A stretch of 64,000 bases of DNA from Mycobacterium sp. (GTDB lineage: Bacteria > Actinomycetota > Actinomycetes > Mycobacteriales > Mycobacteriaceae): the NCBI GenBank assembly GCA_023264735.1, contig JAHFVD010000018.1:22343-86342 (forward strand). Direction: 5' to 3'. A program made the position numbers and the translations under genes. Position 1 is the first letter of the stretch; every line of letters begins with the position of its first letter. The notes beneath the pieces were generated by a model, which was given only the letters and a program-made list of their open reading frames with translations, ran no database searches and had not been told where the DNA came from. Positions 26,567 to 35,199 of the stretch are shown here, one piece after another.

Positions 26567-26583
26567 AAGCTATGTTGGAGGTC

Positions 26584-28683
26584 ATGCATCGAGGACCCGA
26601 TGACAAGCGGCCGCTGTGGGATCGCATCGGCGAACTCGTCAGCAACCGGCATTCCTGGCTGCTGGCCCTGATCGTCGCGGTGATCGGCGGCGGGCTGATG
26701 GGGGCGATCGGGCAGAGCTCCTCGGCCGAGCAGTCGCCGGTGTCGCTGCCGCCCAGCGCCGAGTCGGCCAAGGTCGCGGCGCTCCTCAAGGAATTTCCTG
26801 GCGGCGAGTCGGCGCCGGTGATCCTCGTCGTCACCCGCACCGACGGCGCGGTGTTGACGCCTGCCGATCTGACCGCGGCCGAAGGGGCGCGCGGGCGCAT
26901 GGTCGCCGAGACCGGCACCGGTGGCCCGCCGATCCCGGTCGCCGCATCGGACGACGGCAAGGCAGCCCTGGCCCCCGTCCCGGTCGCCAGCAACTTGTCC
27001 GGCTTCGCGCTGAGCGACGAAGTCAAGGCGCTGCGGCAGACCGCCAAGGCCGGGCTGCCCGTCGACCTCGCGGTCAACGTCACCGGCGGGCCGGCGTTCG
27101 GCGCCGATATCGCAAATGCCTTCGCCGGGGCCAACATCACCCTGCTGGCCGTCACCGGCGCAGTGGTCGCCCTGCTGCTGATCGTCACCTACCGCTCCCC
27201 GGTGCTGTGGCTGGTGCCGCTGCTGGTGATCGCGTTCGCCGATCGGGTGGCCGCGGTGCTGGGTTCGGCCATCGCCGAGGCCAGCGGCCTGGCCGCCGAC
27301 GGTTCGACGTCCGGCATCACCAGCGTGCTGGTGTTCGGCGCGGGCACCAACTATGCGCTGCTGCTGATTTCGCGCTACCGGGAGGAGCTGCGTCACACAA
27401 CCCACCATCGCCAGGCCCTGCGCACCGCGGTCCGGCACGCGGGCCCGGCGATCGTCGCCAGCAATGCCACCGTGGTGCTTGCCCTGCTGACGCTGCTGTT
27501 CGCGTCGTCGCCCAGTACCCGCAGTCTCGGGGTGCAAGCCGCGTCGGGGCTGCTGGTCGCCGCTGTGTTCGTCCTGCTGATGCTGCCGCCCCTGTTGGCC
27601 TTGTTCGGTCCGAAGTTGTTCTGGCCCTTCATTCCTCGTGCCGGAACTGAGGAGGTCACCGACACCGGCGCCTGGCATCGGGTCGCAGACTGGGTGTCCC
27701 GCCATGCCGGCCGGGTCACCGTCGCGGCCACCGCGGTGCTGGCCGTGCTGGCCACCGGCTTGCTGGCAACCCCGGTGGGGCTCAACCAGATCGACCAGTT
27801 CCGGGTGAGTGCGGACTCGGTGGCCGGCTACCGCACGCTGTCCGCGCATTTCCCGAGCGGGCTCACCGACCCGACCCGGGTGATCGCCAGCACCGACAAG
27901 AGCTCAGCGGTCAACCAGGCGATCCTGGCCACCCCGGGCGTCGTCTCGGCCGACCCGGCGGGCCAGTCCGAGAACGGGCTGACCCAGTGGCAGGTCGTCG
28001 TCGATGCTGAACCCGCGTCGGCAGCGGCCTTCGATACCATTGCCGCCCTTCGTGATTCGGTGCATCAGGCCGACCCCGGGGGGCTCGTGGGCGGCTCGGA
28101 CGCCCAGGCACTAGACGCCAAGGATGCGGCCGTCCGTGACCGCTGGGTGGTGATCCCCGCGATCCTGGTCGTCGTGCTCGCCGTGCTGTACGTGCTCCTT
28201 CGAGCCGCGCTGGCCCCGCTGGTGCTGGTGGCGGCCACCGTGCTGTCCACGATGGCGGCCCTCGGACTCGGCGGCTGGGTCGGCGTGCATCTGCTCGGAT
28301 TTCCGGCGCTGGACAACACCACACCGCTGTTCGCGTTCCTGTTCCTGGTCGCACTCGGCGTGGACTACACGATCTTCCTGGTGACGCGCGCCCGCGAGGA
28401 GACACCGCAGTTCGGCACCCGCGGTGGGATCGTGCGGGCGGTGTCGGCGACCGGCGCGGTGATCACCAGCGCCGGCATCGTGCTGGCCGCGGTATTCGCC
28501 GTGCTCGGCGTGCTGCCGCTGATCGTGATGACACAGTTGGGCATCATCGTGGGCCTCGGCATCCTGCTGGACACGTTCGTGGTGCGCACGGTCGTGATCC
28601 CGGCGTTGTTCACCCTGATCGGGCCGGCGATCTGGTGGCCGGCGTTCACCCGTAGCGACATCGAGCCGGCCGAGCGCGCGTAA
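26584..28683 (+). CDS. MMPL family (RND-type) transporter
   Basis: 699 residues from ATG 26584; ATG 26572 is an alternative 12 nt upstream. The RND layout is one N-terminal TM, a large extracytoplasmic loop, a helix bundle (about 170-370), a second loop, and a second bundle (about 510-690). GAGTNYALLLISRYREEL and ALGVDYTIFLVTRAREE are the paired MMPL signature helices with the proton-relay Asp/Tyr residues. It exports a lipid or drug-like molecule. It shares a unit with the P450 gene 9 nt downstream and faces marR, implying inducible export of an oxidised or toxic hydrophobic compound. Confidence 0.93.
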   Translation: MHRGPDDKRPLWDRIGELVSNRHSWLLALIVAVIGGGLMGAIGQSSSAEQSPVSLPPSAESAKVAALLKEFPGGESAPVILVVTRTDGAVLTPADLTAAEGARGRMVAETGTGGPPIPVAASDDGKAALAPVPVASNLSGFALSDEVKALRQTAKAGLPVDLAVNVTGGPAFGADIANAFAGANITLLAVTGAVVALLLIVTYRSPVLWLVPLLVIAFADRVAAVLGSAIAEASGLAADGSTSGITSVLVFGAGTNYALLLISRYREELRHTTHHRQALRTAVRHAGPAIVASNATVVLALLTLLFASSPSTRSLGVQAASGLLVAAVFVLLMLPPLLALFGPKLFWPFIPRAGTEEVTDTGAWHRVADWVSRHAGRVTVAATAVLAVLATGLLATPVGLNQIDQFRVSADSVAGYRTLSAHFPSGLTDPTRVIASTDKSSAVNQAILATPGVVSADPAGQSENGLTQWQVVVDAEPASAAAFDTIAALRDSVHQADPGGLVGGSDAQALDAKDAAVRDRWVVIPAILVVVLAVLYVLLRAALAPLVLVAATVLSTMAALGLGGWVGVHLLGFPALDNTTPLFAFLFLVALGVDYTIFLVTRAREETPQFGTRGGIVRAVSATGAVITSAGIVLAAVFAVLGVLPLIVMTQLGIIVGLGILLDTFVVRTVVIPALFTLIGPAIWWPAFTRSDIEPAERA

Positions 28684-28692
28684 CGTCGTGGC

Positions 28693-29898
28693 ATGACGAA
28701 TGCCGCCGCGCTGCCACCACTGCATATGCGGCGCAACGGGTTCGATCCGACACCCGAACTTCGCGAGATCCGCGAGGGCAGCGGTGTGATCACCGCCGTC
28801 AACGCATTCGGCATGCAGGTGTACCTGATCACCCGCTACGACGACATCAAGGCAGTGCTCTCCGACCACCAGCACTTCTCCAACACCAGGCCACCCGGAT
28901 TCGTGGTGCCCGGTGCGCCGCAGCTGGCCGAGGACGAGCAGGCCGCCGCGCGGGCGGGCAACCTGCTGGCACTCGACCCGCCCCAGCACAGCAGGCTGCG
29001 CCGGATGCTCACCGGCGAGTTCACTGTGCGCAGGATGAAGGCGCTCGAGCCGCGGATCGTGGAGATCGTCACCTCCCGCCTCGACGTGATCGAACAGGCG
29101 GGCGCACCAGCCGATCTCGTGGCCGACTTCGCCCTGCCGATCCCCTCGCTGGTGATCTGCGAACTGCTCGGCGTGCCCTACGCCGACCGCGACGATTTCC
29201 AGCGCCGTAGCGCCCGCCAGCTCGACCTGTCCATCCCGATCCCCGAACGCCTCGACTTGGTGCGGGCCGGCCGCGAGTACATGGGCTCGCTGGTGGCCTC
29301 GGCCCGCCGCGCACCACAGGAAGACATGCTCGGCATGCTGGTGCGCGAGCACGGCGACGAGCTCAGCGACGACGAACTGATCGGAATCTCCGCACTGCTG
29401 CTGCTCGCCGGCCACGAGACGACGTCGAACATGCTGGGGCTGGGCACGCTGGCGCTGCTGCGGCACCCCGAGCAGCTCGCCGCCGTCCGCGACGACCCGG
29501 ATGCCGTCGCCCCTGCCGTCGAGGAACTGCTGCGCTGGCTGTCGATCGTGCACAGCAGCATCCCCCGGATCGCCACCGCCGACGTCGAGGTCGCCGGGGT
29601 CGACATCCCGGCAGGAAGCCTGGTCTTGGCGGCGCTGGCATCAGGCAATCGGGACGCGGCGCTCGTCGACGACCCCGACGTGTTGGACATCAAGCGAGAT
29701 CTGTTAAGCCACTTAGCCTTCGGCCACGGTGTGCATCACTGCCTCGGTGCGCCGCTGGCCCGCATGGAGATGCGGATCGCGTTTCCCGCACTGCTGCGCC
29801 GCTTTCCTCGCCTGGCGTGCGCCGAGCCGTTCGAGGACGTCGAGTTCAAACCGTTCCATTTCATCTACGGCCTGCGCGCGCTGCCGGTGACCTGGTGA
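28693..29898 (+). CDS. cytochrome P450
   Basis: 401 residues. I-helix LLLLAGHETTSN with the oxygen-activating Thr, ExxR in EELLRW, and haem-binding loop FGHGVHHCLGAPLARME with axial Cys350 are all intact. A soluble class I bacterial P450 that needs separate ferredoxin and reductase; none is adjacent. The 9-nt gap after mmpL indicates an operon under the divergent MarR. The substrate is unknown. Confidence 0.95.
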   Translation: MTNAAALPPLHMRRNGFDPTPELREIREGSGVITAVNAFGMQVYLITRYDDIKAVLSDHQHFSNTRPPGFVVPGAPQLAEDEQAAARAGNLLALDPPQHSRLRRMLTGEFTVRRMKALEPRIVEIVTSRLDVIEQAGAPADLVADFALPIPSLVICELLGVPYADRDDFQRRSARQLDLSIPIPERLDLVRAGREYMGSLVASARRAPQEDMLGMLVREHGDELSDDELIGISALLLLAGHETTSNMLGLGTLALLRHPEQLAAVRDDPDAVAPAVEELLRWLSIVHSSIPRIATADVEVAGVDIPAGSLVLAALASGNRDAALVDDPDVLDIKRDLLSHLAFGHGVHHCLGAPLARMEMRIAFPALLRRFPRLACAEPFEDVEFKPFHFIYGLRALPVTW

Positions 29899-29901
29899 CC
29901 T

Positions 29902-30582
29902 TCAGGACCCGAACTCCTCGCGGTGCCCCTCGAACACGCCTGCGCGGGCCAGCAGCAGAAGGCTCACCGCCAGCACCCAGATCGGGAACCCGAGCGTCAG
30001 CCACATGCTGATATCGCCGGCGATCAACAGCGCCACCGCAAGCAGATAGCTGATGTACACCAGCCAGCGCGGCATCAGCCCAGTGCGCAGCCAGATCGTC
30101 GCCAGCGAGATCATGAACACCGCCGCCATTCGCAGGGCATAGGTCTTCGACAAGGCCAGCACCACCATCTGCCCGAAGAGCGCCACCTCGCTCTGGCTCA
30201 TCGCCTCGTGCCCTACCGCAGTGTTACTGGCGGACAGGCCCGCCCCGATTGCGCTGGTGATGAACATCATTGCCAGGAAAAGCAATCCGCTGCCCAGGAA
30301 CACCGTGGAGAAGAACCGGTCTTCGAGCCGGCCCAGGTTGTCGCGGACGACGCCGATGAACCACAGGAAGCTGATTCCCGCGAACGGCATCAGGATGGCG
30401 GCGATCTTCATCTTGCCGCTGGCGGCGTCCAGCCATTGCGTGCCCGGTTGCGCGCCCTCCGGCAACGACGAGCGGATCAGGATCAGGCTGGCGCCGAACA
30501 ACAATGCGAACGCCACACCGGCCGCCGCGGCTGCCCGCGGGGTGGTCAGGGTTTTCAGTGTTGACGAGCGGCTTTCCGGCAC
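29902..30582 (-). CDS. polytopic membrane protein
   Basis: 226 residues, GTG start. About six TM helices, with an interhelical loop around LPEGAQPGTQWLDA and a MPRWLVYISYLLAVALL helix resembling the PRWL helix of the 19771-20472 protein, so the two may be distant relatives. No catalytic motif is seen. It converges on the P450 gene with 3 nt between stops. It precedes the thioesterase end by 18 nt on the same strand order and may be the last gene of the purA operon. Confidence 0.65.
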   Translation of the reverse strand: MPESRSSTLKTLTTPRAAAAAGVAFALLFGASLILIRSSLPEGAQPGTQWLDAASGKMKIAAILMPFAGISFLWFIGVVRDNLGRLEDRFFSTVFLGSGLLFLAMMFITSAIGAGLSASNTAVGHEAMSQSEVALFGQMVVLALSKTYALRMAAVFMISLATIWLRTGLMPRWLVYISYLLAVALLIAGDISMWLTLGFPIWVLAVSLLLLARAGVFEGHREEFGS

Positions 30583-30600
30583 CTCGTCATGGTGACAGAC

Positions 30601-32561
<1,961 letters not shown>

Positions 32562-32594
32562 CTACCCTATCGGAGCACAGCACCAGGAGTGTCG

Positions 32595-33203
32595 TTGACC
32601 AACACCGAGATCGCCGTGTTGCGTTTCGGGGGCCGTCGGCTGCCCCGTGCGCTGGCCTCGTTGCCCTGTCACGACGGCCCCGATGCGGACGCGATCGACA
32701 CCGCCATCGAGGGAGTGTCCCGGGTGGTAGTCGTGGGTTCGGCGGCCGACCTCGCGACGGTGCTGACCCGGCTGATGCGCTACGAACGCCTCGACGTCGA
32801 GGTGGCCTTCGCATCCCGGTGGCGCGGCGCCAGGCGGGCGTTAACCGGTGTCGCGCAACGTATTCCACTGATCCGCGATGAGACGGGCACGGTACTGGTC
32901 GACGCCGCGTTCTGGCTTCCACCCGGCGACGACCGGGTGATCTACGGTGAGGCCGTCGTCGACGACGACGTGTTGTTCGACGGTGAGGTGACGGCCGTGC
33001 GGATCGAGCCGACCACCTCGATGCCGGGCCTACGGGCGGCCGTGCTGACCAGCCGGATGCGGCCGAGGCGCTGGCTGACCGGCCGGGCCGTCCAGCTCGG
33101 CACCACTGGCGCCCGCGTCGTGCGCGACGGCGTCGAACTGCCCCGGGAGGCGAAACGGTCGGCGTTCTACCGCCACACCACCGGCTGGCTACGGGTCTCG
33201 TGA
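32595..33203 (+). CDS. conserved hypothetical protein (Rv0358-like)
   Basis: 202 residues from TTG 32595, preferred because AGGAG (32585-32589) is 5 nt upstream; GTG 32589 overlaps that SD. The body alternates strands and basic segments with no TM or signal. No catalytic motif is recognised. The product contains VVVVGSAADLATVLTRLMRYERLD, a Rossmann-like strand-helix start. Its conserved place between purA and the M50 protease suggests a housekeeping mycobacterial role; function unknown. Confidence 0.75.
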   Translation: MTNTEIAVLRFGGRRLPRALASLPCHDGPDADAIDTAIEGVSRVVVVGSAADLATVLTRLMRYERLDVEVAFASRWRGARRALTGVAQRIPLIRDETGTVLVDAAFWLPPGDDRVIYGEAVVDDDVLFDGEVTAVRIEPTTSMPGLRAAVLTSRMRPRRWLTGRAVQLGTTGARVVRDGVELPREAKRSAFYRHTTGWLRVS

Positions 33204-33227
33204 CCCCAGGTCACGGGGCATGTCCGG

Positions 33228-33233
33228 TAGTTT
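33228..33233 (+). promoter_or_regulatory. -10-like TAGTTT, leaderless GTG 33240
   Basis: TAGTTT lies 6 nt before the GTG start of the M50 protease gene, so its transcript may begin at the start codon. Confidence 0.4.
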
Positions 33234-33239
33234 CGTGAG

Positions 33240-34019
33240 GTGAACATCCGTCCGCTGCACCAGTCGGTGCGGCCCAGCCCCGTCTTCCTGGTGATCGTCG
33301 CGATCACCGTCGCCGGCGGGGTGCTGGCCTGGCTGGCCGCCGAATCTGTGCGGCCACTGGCCTACGTCGGGGTGTTCACCTTCGTCGTCGCGGGCTGGCT
33401 GGTGTCGTTGTGCCTGCACGAGTTCGGTCACGCGTACACGGCATGGCGGTTCGGCGACCACGATGTCGCGATGCGCGGCTATCTGACGCTCAACCCGCTG
33501 AAGTACTCCAGCCCGCTGCTGTCCCTGGGCCTGCCGCTGCTGTTCATCGCGCTGGGCGGTATCGGGCTGCCCGGCGGTGCGGTCTACGTCCGCACGGCGT
33601 TCATGACCCCGCGCCAGCGCACGCTGGTGAGCCTGGCCGGCCCGGCAGCCAACCTGCTGCTTGCCGTCGTCCTGCTGGCAGCGGTGCGGGCGTTCTACGA
33701 CCCCGGCCACGGAGTGTTCTGGTCGGCGGTCGCGTTCCTGGGATTCCTGCAGATCACCGCGCTGTTGCTGAACCTGCTGCCGATCCCCGGCCTGGACGGC
33801 TACGGGGCGCTGGAACCCCATCTGAGCCCCGAAACACAGCGCGCCGTGGCGCCGGCCAAACAGTTCGGGTTCTTGTTCCTGATCGTTCTGCTGCTGGCCC
33901 CGGCATTGAACCAGTGGTTCTTCTCGGTGGTGTTCTGGTTCTTCGACCTGTCCGGGGTGCCCGCGCCGCTGGCATCCATCGGCGCTCAGCTCACGCGCTT
34001 CTGGTCCGCCTGGGCCTGA
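33240..34019 (+). CDS. M50 site-2-protease-family membrane metalloprotease (Rv0359-like)
   Basis: 259 residues, GTG start. Zinc motif HEFGH (60-64) lies in a TM helix, and the second ligand motif NLLPIPGLDGYGAL is near residue 178. Six or so TM segments, without PDZ or CBS domains, mark a minimal S2P-like protease. Such proteins cut TM segments of regulators, but no anti-sigma factor gene lies nearby, so the substrate is unknown. A strong hairpin follows the stop. Confidence 0.9.
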   Translation: MNIRPLHQSVRPSPVFLVIVAITVAGGVLAWLAAESVRPLAYVGVFTFVVAGWLVSLCLHEFGHAYTAWRFGDHDVAMRGYLTLNPLKYSSPLLSLGLPLLFIALGGIGLPGGAVYVRTAFMTPRQRTLVSLAGPAANLLLAVVLLAAVRAFYDPGHGVFWSAVAFLGFLQITALLLNLLPIPGLDGYGALEPHLSPETQRAVAPAKQFGFLFLIVLLLAPALNQWFFSVVFWFFDLSGVPAPLASIGAQLTRFWSAWA

Positions 34020-34031
34020 TTCTTACACCAA

Positions 34032-34072
34032 GCCGGGGGGCAGCGATCCCCTCCGTCGTTGCCCCCCGGCTC
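34032..34072 (+). terminator. strong hairpin after M50 protease gene
   Basis: A 12-bp perfect GC-rich stem (arms 34032-34043 and 34061-34072, AGCCGGGGGGCA with its complement) encloses a 17-nt loop and begins 12 nt after the stop codon. No U-tract follows, as is usual for mycobacterial intrinsic-like terminators. Confidence 0.6.
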
Positions 34073-34155
34073 AGCTCCATCCCCCGGTTAGCAAACTTCA
34101 ACCTAGCGACCTGTATGCGGGCTGGGCACGGGTTCGCAGGATTTGGGACAAATAA

Positions 34156-34192
34156 TTGGGTCCTAGGGACGAAGGTGCCCCCTAGGACCCAA
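34156..34192. promoter_or_regulatory. 13-bp perfect inverted repeat upstream of CDF gene
   Basis: TTGGGTCCTAGGG (34156-34168) and its exact complement (34180-34192) flank 11 nt. It could fold as a hairpin in RNA or act as a protein-binding palindrome. The inner part, GGGACGAAGGTGCC, loosely resembles a DosR box but misses several consensus positions. Confidence 0.5.
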
Positions 34193-34225
34193 CTCACACG
34201 AACAGTGGGCGCCGGCCCTTGCAAC

Positions 34226-34245
34226 ATATGCGCCTTTACGCATAT
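34226..34245. promoter_or_regulatory. putative ArsR/SmtB-type metal-sensor operator
   Basis: ATATGCG (34226-34232) and CGCATAT (34239-34245) are perfect 7-bp arms around 6 nt, ending 9 nt before the ATG of a cation exporter. AT-rich ATATG...CATAT repeats of this size are the known operator style of SmtB/CzrA/NmtR-family sensors. No ArsR gene is in the window, so regulation would be in trans. Confidence 0.6.
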
Positions 34246-34254
34246 ATTTCCGGC

Positions 34255-35151
34255 ATGGGTTCCGGACACGACCACAGCCACGGTGGTGACACGCGGGTGA
34301 GCCGGATGCTCATCGCCGCGGGCATCTTGACCGTGTTCTTCGTCATCGAGCTGACCACCGCGCTGATGATCAATTCGATCGCCCTACTGGCCGACGCCGG
34401 CCACATGCTGACCGACCTGGTCGCCATGTTCATGGGGCTGACTGCCGTGCTGCTGGCCCGCCATGGCCCGGCTTCGGCGGCGCGCACCTATGGCTGGCAT
34501 CGCGCCGAGGTGTTCACCGCGGTGGCCAACGCCGTTCTGCTGCTCGGCGTCGCGACGTTCATCCTCTACGAGGCGATCGAGCGGCTGGGCAACGCACCGG
34601 AGATCCCCGGCGTCCCGATGATCGTGGTGGCTATCGCCGGCCTGATCGCCAACCTCGCCGTGGTGGTGCTGCTGCGCTCGCAATCCCAGGAAAGCCTGGC
34701 AGTCAAGGGCGCCTACATGGAGGTCGTGGCCGACACCGTCGGCAGCATCGGCGTGCTGATCGCGGGCATCGTGAACGTGACGACGCACTGGCCGTACGCC
34801 GATGTGGTGGTCGCGGTGTTCGTCGCGCTGTGGGTGCTGCCCCGGGCGATCGGGCTGGCCCGCGCCGCACTGCGGATTCTGTCCGAATCCTCGCCTCAGC
34901 ACATCGACGTCGACGAGCTGCGCGCCGCGCTGGCCGCCGTCGACGGGGTCACCGAGGTGCACGATCTGCATGTGTGGACGCTGGTGCCCGGCAAGGACAT
35001 GTGCACCGCCCACCTGACCAGTAGCGGCGACTCCGACCGGGTGCTCGACGACGCCAGGGCGGTGCTGGCCGCCCGCGGACTGGACCACGCGACCGTGCAG
35101 GTCGAGCCGCCCGGCTGCGCCGACGATTGCCCCGAAAAGACCGACTGGTGA
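34255..35151 (+). CDS. CDF-family zinc/cobalt efflux transporter
   Basis: 298 residues from ATG 34255, which gives the expected His-rich MGSGHDHSHGG N-terminus; in-frame upstream codons fall inside the operator-like repeat. Six TM helices with the metal sites ALLADAGHMLTD in helix 2 and MEVVADTVGS in helix 5. A cytosolic C-terminal ferredoxin-like domain contains EVHDLHVWTLVPGK. Exports Zn2+ or Co2+ in exchange for protons. The closely positioned ATATGCG...CGCATAT repeat suggests metal-induced expression. Confidence 0.92.
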   Translation: MGSGHDHSHGGDTRVSRMLIAAGILTVFFVIELTTALMINSIALLADAGHMLTDLVAMFMGLTAVLLARHGPASAARTYGWHRAEVFTAVANAVLLLGVATFILYEAIERLGNAPEIPGVPMIVVAIAGLIANLAVVVLLRSQSQESLAVKGAYMEVVADTVGSIGVLIAGIVNVTTHWPYADVVVAVFVALWVLPRAIGLARAALRILSESSPQHIDVDELRAALAAVDGVTEVHDLHVWTLVPGKDMCTAHLTSSGDSDRVLDDARAVLAARGLDHATVQVEPPGCADDCPEKTDW

Positions 35152-35199
35152 GTTAGTTGAGTACTCCGTCGCGCTGGCCCATCGGCCTGCGCGCGGCGA

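Noticed and set aside
34163..34182. DosR-box-like sequence inside the 13-bp inverted repeat
   Set aside because: Only about two thirds of consensus positions agree and the second half-site is shifted, so it is not called as a DosR site.
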